From assembly GCA_001899635.1 (NCBI GenBank), contig MKVQ01000014.1:126250-190249 (forward strand): a stretch of 64,000 nucleotides of DNA, read 5' to 3'. Origin of the DNA: Myxococcales bacterium 68-20 (GTDB taxonomy: Bacteria; Myxococcota_A; Polyangia; Polyangiales; Polyangiaceae). The stretch's first letter is position 1. The number at the start of each line of letters is the position of its first letter. The notes under the pieces were generated by a model. The model was given only the letters and a program-made list of their open reading frames with translations, searched no databases and had not been told where the DNA came from. A program made the translations under genes and the position numbers. This document shows positions 7,235 to 16,575 of this stretch, one piece after another.

Positions 7235-10200
7235 TCAGACGGAGAGGAGCGCGCCTTGCGCCGGGGCGCCTGTCGCCGCGGAGATGGCGCGCGCGTAGAC
7301 GGCGACCTGTCGCGCGTAGGCGTCGCGACGGGCGCCCATGTCGAGGTCGGTCTTGAAGTCGACGACGGTCCAGCCGGCACTCGCTTCGAAGAACGCGAGG
7401 TCGACGACGCCTTCGATGATCGTGCCGTCGTCTTCGCGGAGCATCACGGCGACCTCGCGCTCGAGTCGCTCCGCCGATCGCGCGCGCACGAGTAGCGGGT
7501 GCGCGAGCGCCGCGCGGACGACGTCCTGGGCGGCGGTCATCTCTTCCTCGGACGCGCCGGCGACGCGTCCCTGGATGCGCGCCGCATCGGAGATCGCGAC
7601 GTCGGTCGCGTCGAGCGCCACCGTCGCGAGGACGGCGTGGACGAGGATGCCGAAGCGCTTGCCGTGCGGCCGCGCGCGTCGCGTTGCGTCCGTCGACTCG
7701 ATGACGACGTCCTTCGGTTCCGGTGCGCTCGGCGCCGCGGGCTCGTCCTTCATCTCGGTGACGGTCCGCACGCGCAACGTCGGTGTCGACGCCGCGGCGA
7801 TCGCGTTGCTCCGCGCCGCCTTCCAACTCGCGTGCTGCTCCTCGCTCTCCTGCGCGGCGGGGCCCTTTGCGAGCACCCGCTCGTGACGGAGGCCGGCCTC
7901 GTCTTCCTTGTCGAGCTGGAGGACGTGCGGGTCCCAGAAGACGACGCGATGGTTGCCGCTGGCGGGGCGATGAAGGCCCGGCCTCACCGACCAGTCAGCG
8001 TCGCGCTCGACGTTGTCGGGGCGCTCGAAGACCGAGTCCTCGCCGAACGTCGGGCAGCCGGGCGCCTTCTGCGAGGCGCGGCGGTCTTCCGGACGCGGAT
8101 AGAGGACGGACGCGAGCGGATCGAGCCAGCCGTCGGTCTCTTCGTCGCGGTCGTCGCCGATGACGGGCAACACGAGCAGCTCCCGCGCGCGCGTGGTCGC
8201 GACGTAGAGAAGCCGGTGCGCCTCTTCGCGGTCCTGCTGCAGGATCTCCTCGCGTCGCTCGAGTAGCTCCTTCGGGGCTGCGCCGCAGAGCGGTACCGCC
8301 CAGAGCTTTCGCTTCGGGTCGACGTGACGCGAGGGATCGCGGAACGTCGCGTTGGCGGTCGGGTCGACGAGGATGACGACGGGGAACTCGAGGCCCTTCG
8401 CCTTGTGCACCGTCATGATGCGGACGCCGTCGGTGCCTTCTTCGACGACGGGCGCCTCGTTCGCGCCACCGCGCTCGGCGTCCTCCTGGAGGCGCGAGAC
8501 GAAGGCGCGGAACGACGTGACCGAGCCCTGCTCGAAGCGGCGCGCCATGTCGAGCACGCGGAGGATGTTGCCGAGCGCCTGCTCGCCAGCGGGCCAGATC
8601 GCGACGCCTGCGTGCGCCCGCGTCTCCTCGAGCAGGCGCGCGATCACGCTCGCGATCGAGTTTCGGTTGCGGCCCACGTGCAGCTTCGCGAGCACGTCGA
8701 GGGCGTCGGCGACCGGCTTCGTGAGTTCGGTGAGCTTCGACTCGTCGCGCTTGCGGAGCGGATGGAGGTGCCTCTGCCCGTGCTTGAACGCGAGGAGCGC
8801 GTCGTCGCCGAGCGCGAAGAAGGGACCATGCAGCGTCGCGTAGACCGAGAACGCGTCGTCCGGCCATTCGATCGCCGCGAGCGCGTTGCGCAGGGCGATG
8901 ACCTCCTCGCGCTCATGGAAGCTACGGCCTCCGACGAGGACGTGCGGGATGCGGCGCGCCTCGAGCGCGCGGACGTACGGGCGCGTGACGTCGCTCCCGA
9001 AGCTCTGGAGGCGCTTGAAGAGGAGGCAGACGTGCTGCGACTTGATCGAGGTCGGAACGTCCGAGCCGCGCTCGGTGATCTTCCACCCGCTCGAGCGGAC
9101 GAGCCAGTCGACGAACGCGCCGACCGCGTCCGGCAGCGACTCCTCGACCTTCCACTGGACGATCTTCTTGTAGTCTCCGTACGGCCGGGGCACCGGGAGC
9201 GCGACGACGGTGGGGCGGTCCTCCGGATCGGGCCGGTGCGGTGAGAGCGGGACGTATTCGGCCTGTGAGCGGGCCTCCGGATCGCCTTCCTTCGCGGCCG
9301 GCATCAGCGGGGCGAACGCCGCGTTGACGAGCTCCTGGATCGACGGGGCGCTCCGGAAGCTCGTCGTGAGCTGGAGCACCTGGGCGCCGTCCTTCGCGAG
9401 GCGTCGCTTGATGCTCTCGTAGAGCGCGACGTCGGCGCGGCGGAAGCGATAGATCGACTGCTTCGGATCGCCGACGAGGAACAGCTTGCCGGGGATGACG
9501 CGCGCGCGGTCGGGATCGTGCTCCTTCGGATCGTCGGCGGCGAGGAGGAAGAGGATCTCCGCCTGGAGCGGATCGGTGTCCTGGAATTCGTCGACGAGCA
9601 AATGGCTGAAGCGTGCCTGGAGCTCGGCGCGAACCGACGCGTCGGTCTCGAGGAGCTTCTTCGTGAGGACGAGGAGATCGAGGAAGTCGAGCCGGCCGGT
9701 GGCGGCCTTCATCGCTTCGTAGGTCTCGACGATGCCCCAGAGCTCGCCATGGAGCTGCGCGGCGAGATCGGCGTCGGCGGCGCCGAGCACCTCGTCGAGG
9801 TGGCCCTTCGCGTCCTGGCGCTGGTCGAGCACCTCCTGCCGCGTGATGCCCTCAGCGCGGTTGAACCATTGCCCCGAGCCCTTCCAACCCCAGAGACGCG
9901 AGCGCTGGAGCGTGCGGAGCTGGGCCTCGACGGCATCGTGATCGCGCGGCTCGTCCTCTTCTCGACGTTCGATCTCGTAGATGACGCGCTCGATCTCGAC
10001 GAACGACTTCGTGAGCCAGCTGTCGGGGAAGCCCTTCGGCCGGACCACGACGAGGCGCTTCAGCCGATCGACGACGGCGTCGATCGAGCGGGCGCGATCG
10101 AACGTCGGGCGCTCGTACGGGGTCGGGAAGTCGCGCTGCTCGACGAGCGTGCGCCCCGACTTGCGGAGCGCGGACTTCGGCCCGTCCTGATCGCGCTCAC

Positions 10201-10741
10201 GGGTCGCCCGGCGGAGGACGCGTGAGACGCCGGGCACCTCGCTCGACGGGCGCGCGAGCGTGGTCTGGAACCAGGCGGTGAACGCGTCTTCGTAGAGGCG
10301 ATCCTGCTCGTCCTCGGCGGCCATCTCGAAGAGAGGATCGATCTGCGCCTCGACCGGACGCTCGCGGAGGATGTCGGCGCAGAACGCGTGGATCGTGCCG
10401 ATGCGCGCGGCCTCGAGCTGCTCGAGCGCCTGATCGAGGCGCTCCTTCTCGAGGTGGCGCTTCGGATCGTCCTTGTCTCTCTCCGCGGCAGTGCGGGCGC
10501 GCTCGATCTCGGTGCGGAGACGGAGCTTCATCTCGCCGGCGGCCTTCTCGGTGAAGGTCACGGCGACGAGATCGCCCTTGCCGCTCGCGAGCGTCGCGGT
10601 GCCGGTCCGGAGGAGCGAGAGGATGCGCTCGACGAGCGCCGTCGTCTTTCCGGTGCCCGCGGCCGCCTCGACGACGAGCGTCGAGCCGAGGTCGTTTGCG
10701 ATGCGCTCGCGCGCCTCGCTGTCGACGAGCTTCTTGCTCAT
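7235..10741 (-). CDS. addA: AddA-type UvrD-family helicase/nuclease
   Basis: The protein is 1168 residues. It has the full set of superfamily 1A helicase motifs: Walker A AAAGTGKTTALVE at about 26-36, TFTEKAAGEM (motif Ia), VDEFQDTDPLQAE near 383-395 (motif II), GDPKQSIYRFRRADV (III), TVHKAKGLEFPVV (V) and LLYVATTRAREL (VI). A C-terminal PD-(D/E)XK nuclease domain follows, with GVVDLAFF, DFKTD near 1127 and a QVAVYA motif just after. This is the AddA architecture of the RecBCD-equivalent machine that resects double-strand breaks and loads RecA. ATG 10741 is chosen because it overlaps the stop of addB (ATGA) and has GAGGAAG upstream; an open frame continues further upstream inside addB. Co-transcribed with addB. 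Confidence 0.93.
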   Translation of the reverse strand: MSKKLVDSEARERIANDLGSTLVVEAAAGTGKTTALVERILSLLRTGTATLASGKGDLVAVTFTEKAAGEMKLRLRTEIERARTAAERDKDDPKRHLEKERLDQALEQLEAARIGTIHAFCADILRERPVEAQIDPLFEMAAEDEQDRLYEDAFTAWFQTTLARPSSEVPGVSRVLRRATRERDQDGPKSALRKSGRTLVEQRDFPTPYERPTFDRARSIDAVVDRLKRLVVVRPKGFPDSWLTKSFVEIERVIYEIERREEDEPRDHDAVEAQLRTLQRSRLWGWKGSGQWFNRAEGITRQEVLDQRQDAKGHLDEVLGAADADLAAQLHGELWGIVETYEAMKAATGRLDFLDLLVLTKKLLETDASVRAELQARFSHLLVDEFQDTDPLQAEILFLLAADDPKEHDPDRARVIPGKLFLVGDPKQSIYRFRRADVALYESIKRRLAKDGAQVLQLTTSFRSAPSIQELVNAAFAPLMPAAKEGDPEARSQAEYVPLSPHRPDPEDRPTVVALPVPRPYGDYKKIVQWKVEESLPDAVGAFVDWLVRSSGWKITERGSDVPTSIKSQHVCLLFKRLQSFGSDVTRPYVRALEARRIPHVLVGGRSFHEREEVIALRNALAAIEWPDDAFSVYATLHGPFFALGDDALLAFKHGQRHLHPLRKRDESKLTELTKPVADALDVLAKLHVGRNRNSIASVIARLLEETRAHAGVAIWPAGEQALGNILRVLDMARRFEQGSVTSFRAFVSRLQEDAERGGANEAPVVEEGTDGVRIMTVHKAKGLEFPVVILVDPTANATFRDPSRHVDPKRKLWAVPLCGAAPKELLERREEILQQDREEAHRLLYVATTRARELLVLPVIGDDRDEETDGWLDPLASVLYPRPEDRRASQKAPGCPTFGEDSVFERPDNVERDADWSVRPGLHRPASGNHRVVFWDPHVLQLDKEDEAGLRHERVLAKGPAAQESEEQHASWKAARSNAIAAASTPTLRVRTVTEMKDEPAAPSAPEPKDVVIESTDATRRARPHGKRFGILVHAVLATVALDATDVAISDAARIQGRVAGASEEEMTAAQDVVRAALAHPLLVRARSAERLEREVAVMLREDDGTIIEGVVDLAFFEASAGWTVVDFKTDLDMGARRDAYARQVAVYARAISAATGAPAQGALLSV

Positions 10742-13700
10742 TTCTTCTTCCTCAGCTCCGCGAGGACCTTGAGCGGTGCCTGGGGCTTCTTCTTCGTGCG
10801 GATCTCCTCGTACGGTCCGCACACATCCTTGAAGTCACACCACGTGCAGGCGCTGTAGCCCTTCTTCTCGATGTTCGGCGCGGTTGGGAGGAAGCCCTTC
10901 ACCAGCGCGTCGCTCACCGTCTTCGCGACCATGTGCGCGCTCGCGCGGGCGTTGTCGTTGAGCGGCACCTCGACCTTTTCGAAGTTGCCGGCCGAGGTGC
11001 AGTAGTAGAGGACACCGTCGACGACCTTCGAGTCGGGGAACATGCGCTCGAGCGTGAGCGCGTAGAGGACGGGCTGGAGGATCTCGCCGCCGCCGATGAC
11101 GGTCTCGTCCTTCTTCGCCTTGATCTTGCCCGTCTTGTGGTCGGTGGCGCGGAGGGCGCCGTCCTTCCTTCGCTCGACGAGATCGATCGAGCCGCGGAGG
11201 CGCAGGCCGATGTCGAGCCGTACCGGCTCGTCGGTGCTCTTCACGTCCTGCGCGCGCGGATCCTTGAGGCCGAACGAGAGCTCGAAGTGCACCGGCGTCC
11301 AGTCGGAGTCCTCGAGCATGCGGCGAAGCCACTCGCGGAGGTCCGCTCCGATGCCGGTGATCGAGTCGTCCCACACGCGTCCGATCGCCGGGTGGAGGCG
11401 CTCGCGATACTCGCCCGCGACCTCGGGGAGGATGGCGTCGAGCCGCTCCCGCGCGGCCTCGAGCGTGTCCGCTGTCATGGGGAGCAAGCCGTCGTCGCGC
11501 AGGCGCGTGAGGAGGCGGTACTGGACCTCGTGGACGAGCGAGCCCTTGGTGAGGGGATCCATGTCCTCGATCGCGGCGGGCTCCTCGCGAGGCGCGAGCT
11601 TGTGCACCGCGGAGAGGAGGAAGCGGTAAGGACACGCGGCGAAGTTCTGGAGCGCCGTCGGCGAGAACGACCGCTTGTCGGTCGCGTGCTCGTGGATCGC
11701 CGCGAGCGCCTCGGGCGGCGGATTGACGAGGCCGTCCGAGGGGCGGAGCGCCTTCGGGTCCCAGCGCATCCAGCGGAAGCGGAGCGCGCGGGAGAGATGC
11801 GGGTTGGCGTCGACGAGGTAGCGGCCTTCGCCGTTGACCTCGTTCTCCGGCTTCTCGAGGACGTTCTTGAGGAGCGCGAGATCGTACTCCGCCTCGTCGA
11901 TCGCGTCTTCGCGCTTCGCCGGTGCAGGCCAGCCGATGCGCGCCTCGGCCGTGCTCGCCGCCTTCTCGGCGAGGTGCTCGAAGTCTCCGAGCTGACCCTC
12001 GGCGACGCGGAGCACCTCGAGGCCGTAGAACGACGGCGTGCGCGGACGGGCCTGCTCGACGTCGAGGCGAGGGTAGGAGAGGACGACGCGTCGCTTCGCG
12101 GCGCCGACCGCGAGCCGGAGCGCGAGACGCTCGTCGTCGGTGCGGTCTTTGTTCGTCGGCAGATCGGGTGAGAGCTTCTCGCGTGCAGCGTCGAGGAGGA
12201 GCGGATCCTCGACGACCTTCTGCGGGAAGATCTTCTCCGCCAGGCCGGGCACGAAGACGACGTCGAACGCGAGGCCGCGCGCCTCGTCCGTCGTCGCGAC
12301 GAACACCTTGCCGTAACGACGTCCGAGCTCGGGGATGCGGAGCTGCGAGAGCCGCGGCTCGAGCACGAGGCGAACCTCGCTGATGTCGATGTTCGCCACC
12401 TTCGACATCGGCTCGAGCTCGCCGAGCACGGCGAGGACGCGATCCGGGCGGCGAAGGGCGCGTGACGCGAGCGCGCCGAGCTTCTCGATCCATTCGCCCC
12501 AGGTGGCGCTCCGAGGGAGCGCGGCGAGGTCGTCGACGAGCGGGAGCGCGAAGCGTCGCAGCGCTTCGAGCGCGGCGAGCTCGCGTCGCAGGCCGTCGGC
12601 GAGCGCGGTCTCGTCCTTCTTGTCGTACGCCTCGATGTCGTCTGCCAGCTTCGCGGCGAGCCCGGCGAGGCGGCTTCGCCAGCGCCCCGCCTCGCCGATG
12701 ACCGCGGCCTCGACGAGGAGGCGCTCCCAGTGACGTGGCGTGCGGAGCGTCCCGAACGCGGCGCCCTGATCCTCCTCGGCGACGGGCGGTGCCTGCGGCT
12801 CGGAGAGGAGCGCCTCGTCGGGCTGTTCGGGGCGCTCCTCGGCGGCGCCCGCCCCGACGAGCGCGTGGAGCGTCTCGTCATCGGGTGCAGCGACGCGATC
12901 GGCGCGAGGCAGTGCGGGCGGAGGCGCGCCGTCCTTGCCCTCGTCGGGGACCTCGCCGAGCGACAGGTATTCGGAGAAGCGACGCGCGGAGAGCTGCTCG
13001 GCGGCGCATGCGAGGAGCGCGAGGAAGGCGCGCCCGGAAGGATCGGGGCGCGTCGTCCCGCGCGCGAAGTAGACGGGGATCTTCGCTCGTCGGAACGCCT
13101 CGACGACGTGCGCGCCGTAGCGCGGTGCGCGGAGGAGGACGGCCATCCGGTCGAGCGGCGTTCGGGACTCGGCGGCCTCGGCGAGGACGAGCCGCGCGAT
13201 CTCCACGCACTCACGGCTCTCGCCGGGCGCCGAGAGCACCGTCACGGCTTCGTCGGGGACCCTGGTGCCCTCGGCGGCGGTTGCACCGAAGAGGCCTGAC
13301 CAAAGCTGCGCGAGCGGTCCCTCCGTCGCATCCGGGACGTGCTCCTCGCGTTTCGTCACGTCGAGGGCGGCGGACGCAAGCTCGAGCGCGCGCTCGTCGC
13401 CGGTCGGGATCACGGCGAGGGCGGCGGGGGCCTTCTCGACGAGCGCCTCGACGAGCTCGCGCTCCGCCCGGCTCCGCAGCGGGACGTCGAGGAGAAGGAG
13501 CGCGGCGCTCGCCGGGGCCAGACCCGTCCGGCCGCGCGCCACTTCGGTCGCGATCGCGAGCGTCCGCGCGCGATCGGCGAGCTTCGTGGCCTCCAGCTCC
13601 GCCTCGTAGGCGGCGAGCAGTCGAGCGAGCGTGGGGTCGGCGATCTTCTCGGCGCGCGCGAGGCGAAGCTCGCCGAGCGTGCGTGCGAGCGCTCGCGGGA

Positions 13701-14049
13701 GGCCGGGCCGCTCGCGAATCGGAGCGAGGCGGCCGAGCGTATCGCCGTGATTGTGGACGACGCGTGCGCACAGCGCCTCGAGCGCGAGGGCGCTCGCGGG
13801 GACGAGCCCAAGCCGGGCGAGCTCCGTCCGTGCGAGTGACGCGGCGAGAGCGCCGAGCGTCGTGCGCTGCCATCCGAGCGATGCGCGGAGCCCGTTGCTG
13901 CGCGCGATCGCGGTTCGCGCGACCTCGGCCGCGGCGTCGATCGACGCCGCGACGATGGTGACGTGTGGCTCGCGCCGTCCGCCGAGCCACTCTGCTGCGC
14001 GATCGACACGCGCTCGCGCGCTCGGGCTCTCGAAAACGACGCGAGACAT
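10738..14049 (-). CDS. addB: AddB-type nuclease subunit with Fe-S cluster cysteines
   Basis: This 1103-residue protein is the partner of AddA. The C-terminal nuclease domain carries the four cysteines that hold the AddB iron-sulfur cluster: Cys806 (FAACPYRFL), then Cys1068, Cys1071 and Cys1077 (CTWCDFKDVC). The PD-(D/E)XK core is between them (GSIDLVE, DHKTGK with Asp970 and Lys972). The N-terminal half should be a UvrD-like fold, but where Bacillus AddB has a P-loop this protein reads PHVTIVAASIDAAAEVA, with no GK(S/T); the helicase fold therefore looks ATPase-dead. A low-complexity acidic, proline-rich insert lies near 425-445. It is the first gene of the addB-addA operon; the minus strand upstream holds tRNA-Arg. 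Confidence 0.88.
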   Translation of the reverse strand: MSRVVFESPSARARVDRAAEWLGGRREPHVTIVAASIDAAAEVARTAIARSNGLRASLGWQRTTLGALAASLARTELARLGLVPASALALEALCARVVHNHGDTLGRLAPIRERPGLPRALARTLGELRLARAEKIADPTLARLLAAYEAELEATKLADRARTLAIATEVARGRTGLAPASAALLLLDVPLRSRAERELVEALVEKAPAALAVIPTGDERALELASAALDVTKREEHVPDATEGPLAQLWSGLFGATAAEGTRVPDEAVTVLSAPGESRECVEIARLVLAEAAESRTPLDRMAVLLRAPRYGAHVVEAFRRAKIPVYFARGTTRPDPSGRAFLALLACAAEQLSARRFSEYLSLGEVPDEGKDGAPPPALPRADRVAAPDDETLHALVGAGAAEERPEQPDEALLSEPQAPPVAEEDQGAAFGTLRTPRHWERLLVEAAVIGEAGRWRSRLAGLAAKLADDIEAYDKKDETALADGLRRELAALEALRRFALPLVDDLAALPRSATWGEWIEKLGALASRALRRPDRVLAVLGELEPMSKVANIDISEVRLVLEPRLSQLRIPELGRRYGKVFVATTDEARGLAFDVVFVPGLAEKIFPQKVVEDPLLLDAAREKLSPDLPTNKDRTDDERLALRLAVGAAKRRVVLSYPRLDVEQARPRTPSFYGLEVLRVAEGQLGDFEHLAEKAASTAEARIGWPAPAKREDAIDEAEYDLALLKNVLEKPENEVNGEGRYLVDANPHLSRALRFRWMRWDPKALRPSDGLVNPPPEALAAIHEHATDKRSFSPTALQNFAACPYRFLLSAVHKLAPREEPAAIEDMDPLTKGSLVHEVQYRLLTRLRDDGLLPMTADTLEAARERLDAILPEVAGEYRERLHPAIGRVWDDSITGIGADLREWLRRMLEDSDWTPVHFELSFGLKDPRAQDVKSTDEPVRLDIGLRLRGSIDLVERRKDGALRATDHKTGKIKAKKDETVIGGGEILQPVLYALTLERMFPDSKVVDGVLYYCTSAGNFEKVEVPLNDNARASAHMVAKTVSDALVKGFLPTAPNIEKKGYSACTWCDFKDVCGPYEEIRTKKKPQAPLKVLAELRKKK

Positions 14050-14229
14050 GGAGGTCTGCTCTTACACGGCCCGCTCGAGCCCTGCCACCCGCAAGCACCG
14101 CAGGACGCAGCAGGATTGCCCGAGCGGGCGCTCTTCGAGACCACCCGTTCTCGGGCCCCGCCGCGTCGCCCGGCCATCGGCTCGGAGCGTTTCGGCAGCG
14201 GTTGGCTTCGTGTCTGGCCTCGAGAGGCC

Positions 14230-14306
14230 TGGCGTCCCCGGTACGATTCGAACGTACGACCGCCGCTTTAGGAAAGCGGTGCTCTATCCAGCTGAGCTAC
14301 GAGGAC
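14230..14306 (-). tRNA. tRNA-Arg (anticodon CCT)
   Basis: Read on the minus strand the sequence folds as a canonical cloverleaf. Acceptor GTCCTCG (14306-14300) pairs with CGGGGAC (14240-14234) with one G-T pair. The D arm is GCTC...GAGC, the anticodon stem CCGCT/AGCGG holds loop TTCCTAA, and the T arm GTACG/CGTAC carries loop TTCGAAT. The anticodon CCT reads AGG. The discriminator base is G at 14233 and the CCA end (14232-14230) is encoded. It sits at the left edge of the accessory region. Confidence 0.95.
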
Positions 14307-14430
14307 TCAAGATCTCGACTTAGCCGACCAGGAGCGCGGCGTCGAGTGCCCTCGTGATCTTACGGACGGGGGGCGTCCGGTTGTGGTCCCCCATGCCGAG
14401 GAGCCACGGTCGCGCCGCTGTCGGTACCGC

Positions 14431-14485
14431 CCGTGGGCAGAGTTGATGATGAGGACGTTCTCGGTCGACGTTCTGTGTCAGCCCG
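14431..14485 (+). pseudogene. Degenerate IS91-like transposase fragment
   Basis: A short translated stretch from 14434 (WAELMMRTFSVDVL) matches the WxxLLxRxFxVDVLxCP signature found near the C-terminus of IS91-family transposases. The larger remnant about 400 bp downstream shows the same signature. Sequence on both sides is frame-disrupted. It is probably debris of a second, older copy. Confidence 0.4.
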
Positions 14486-14745
14486 CGTTCCTCGGGCCGG
14501 CTTCGGCTGGTGGCGCACCGCTGGGGCCGGAGGCAAGAAGAGACCGTGCGGGCCGTGATTCGTGGGGATGCGGCACCCACGCGCGGCGGAGGATCGAGCC
14601 GACCCGCTAGGGATGTGGCCCGCGACAGCGAACCGAGTCGAAGGCCTGCGGTAGCGGGAAGGACGGATGCTGTGCTCGGTGCAGTCGCCGAGCGCGGTCG
14701 AGCACGCCTCACGGGCGACGGTCATGGACGCGACGCGACGCGTCC

Positions 14746-15048
14746 GTGGACGTGACGAGGCTCTCTCCCACCATCCTGAGCGTCCGGCACTGGTCTCGCC
14801 TCCTCGGCGGGCTGCTGTACGCCACCTCACCTCGCCTGCGATGGCCGCAGCTCCTCCAGAGAACGTTCGACGTCGATATCCTCGACTGCCCGAAGTGCAA
14901 GGGCCGGCTTCGGCTCATCGAGACCGTCGTCGAGAAGGGCGCCGCGCGCCAGATTCTGGAACGCCTCGGCTTTCCGGTCGAAGCTCCGCGGCTGGTCCGC
15001 GCCCGCGATCCGACTACGCTCGACGGCGACGAGCCCGACGCCGCGTAG
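14746..15048 (+). pseudogene. IS91-family transposase, C-terminal remnant
   Basis: About 100 residues remain of a transposase normally near 400-500 residues. The segment from RWPQLLQRTFDVDIL through DCPKCKGRLRLIETV to RQILERLGF is the typical C-terminal zinc-ribbon-like region (CPxC) of IS91/Y2-type transposases in Proteobacteria and myxobacteria. The catalytic tyrosine and HUH motif region is absent, so the element is dead. The apparent GTG start at 14746 is unlikely to be a real start. Confidence 0.65.
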
Positions 15049-15100
15049 TGAGCGAGCCGTGCCAACTGCTGGCTCGAGCGGGACCGTGCGCCGTTTGGGC

Positions 15101-15328
15101 GTGATCGACGGGGCGTTTCCGTTCTGGCTGAAACTTCGTACGTCGGACGTTATGTCGTCTGCGGAGCCCGCTCGTCTTGATCGCCGGCTGCGCTTTGCAC
15201 TTCCCTTCTCGCCCCCGACTACGATGGGATGAAGCAGGACGAGATCTACCGGGACGAGCTGGGCCCAAAGCCGAAGATGGTTCACGAGAAGGGGGACGCT
15301 TGTTGGCGGTTCTTCAATCTCCCTTGAG
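15101..15328 (+). pseudogene. Possible frameshifted small gene upstream of the immunity gene
   Basis: Two consecutive frames read like protein: one from about 15101 (GAFPFWLKLRTSDVM, then RLRFALPFSPP near 15210), and after a one-base shift near 15213 a second frame (YDGMKQDEIYRDELGPKPK, then a WRFFNLP end with stop at 15326-15328). It ends 14 bp before the DUF3396-type gene, which is where a toxin C-terminus would lie in a polymorphic toxin/immunity pair. I do not recognise the family, and ATG 15229 could instead start a 32-residue peptide. Confidence 0.3.
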
Positions 15329-15342
15329 CTCTGGAGACTGCC

Positions 15343-16263
15343 TTGAATTCAGCCGATAACCCTATCGACCAGCGACGCGGCGATGGCGAGTACGAAGTCC
15401 GCGAGGTCTTGCGGGTCGTCCTCTACGTCCGCGTTCCACATCTTCTGTGCAATGAGGCAATAAGTGGAGCCATCGAGGACTTGCTTCAGTCTCCCGCCGG
15501 TGCGCAGCTGCGATACATGGCAGACTCCTCAGGTGACTGGCGAGCGTATCCGCGAGAGGAGATCACGCGCAGGATGCGCGCAAGCCTTGTGGGCGCTGCG
15601 GGAACCATCAATGGCACGCTCAGTCTGACGAGCGATCCCACTTCAAGCGCACCTGACTTTTACCTTGAATACAACGGCTTCGCGATCGATCGACCGCTCT
15701 TCCGTGATCGCGCGGGCTTCATGTTCTTCTGGGTCCCGTCATCCTGGGTGCGCTCGAGCCAGGAGTTGGTTATTTCCACTGTCAGTGCGCTGGCTGTGCA
15801 TTTACCGATCTCGTTCGCCTCTGCTGACTTAACCATAGTCGGCAAGTCTGAGCGTGCCCAGCAATTGGTCAACCGCTACATGGGTATCGATGTCGCTGAC
15901 GTTTCCAGTACAGCCATTGACCTCGGGGACAGGGTCGCCGGGGTGTTCTGGCTCAACGTGTACGGCCCGAACGTGGCGAAGTTGGTTCGCGAACGCTATC
16001 TGGCGTCTGACAGCCTACAGGCCGCATGGCGTGCGACTGAGCTACCTCGCGGTAGGCTAATGCTGCTAGCAGACTCTGGCCCTCAACGCGGCGACAAGAA
16101 TCGAAAGGAAGCGCTGGTGGACCGTGAAGCTCTGGCAGTCCAACTCGCGGAAGGGGACCTTCTTCATATACCAACACGCAGCGTGTACTTCGATCGCACA
16201 CCGGAGGACAGCGGAGAGGAACTGCAGATGCGATGGCACCGGCGCTATTTGGACCTGGCCTGA
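15343..16263 (+). CDS. DUF3396-type (type VI immunity family) protein
   Basis: This is a 306-residue soluble protein without a signal peptide. The N-terminal VREVLRVVLYVRVPH, the central MFFWVPSSWV followed by LALHLPISFA-type text, GDRVAGVFWLNVYGP and the C-terminal MRWHRRYLDL follow the pattern I associate with DUF3396 proteins, several of which are annotated as immunity proteins against type VI or polymorphic toxins. Start codon TTG or nearby is unproven; TTG 15343 leads directly into the conserved region. The codon use is visibly less GC-biased than in housekeeping neighbours. No intact toxin gene is adjacent, so it looks like an orphan immunity gene. The family call is from memory of the sequence pattern. 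Confidence 0.65.
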   Translation: MNSADNPIDQRRGDGEYEVREVLRVVLYVRVPHLLCNEAISGAIEDLLQSPAGAQLRYMADSSGDWRAYPREEITRRMRASLVGAAGTINGTLSLTSDPTSSAPDFYLEYNGFAIDRPLFRDRAGFMFFWVPSSWVRSSQELVISTVSALAVHLPISFASADLTIVGKSERAQQLVNRYMGIDVADVSSTAIDLGDRVAGVFWLNVYGPNVAKLVRERYLASDSLQAAWRATELPRGRLMLLADSGPQRGDKNRKEALVDREALAVQLAEGDLLHIPTRSVYFDRTPEDSGEELQMRWHRRYLDLA

Positions 16264-16575
16264 ACCCCCCCCGGTTCTCGCTGCCGCCTCCACGACGCAA
16301 GCGTGACCTTCGGTCATTGCAGCCTTCATCCCATCTGGCGAGCATCGTGGCAGAGACGGACGAGACCCATCCTGAGTTCGTTCGGCGATGCGGTCTTGGA
16401 GGGACCGATGAGGTCACGCAGCTGTCGGTGCGACGGGGTCAGGCGCGCACTCGGAAGTGCGCGCGGGCACGCTGCGGTCGCAACTTGACGCCAAAAGCGT
16501 GGCTCGACCGAGGGAGCGTGAGTCCGCGCCAGCAGCCGCGTGCGAAGCCGGTTGCGGACACTGCGGAGGCTCGTA
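16264..16575. other. Non-coding gap with a small inverted repeat
   Basis: No gene is seen between the DUF3396-type gene and the Y1 transposase remnant. A perfect 8-bp inverted repeat (GCGCGCAC at 16443-16450, GTGCGCGC at 16457-16464, 6-nt loop) may be a terminator or an end structure of the Y1 element, since IS200/REP-type elements have subterminal hairpins. Confidence 0.4.

Noticed and set aside
14230..14306. tRNA-Arg 3' end as the attachment site of the island
   Set aside because: The 3' end faces addB, away from the accessory DNA, and I did not find a second copy of the tRNA end in the window.
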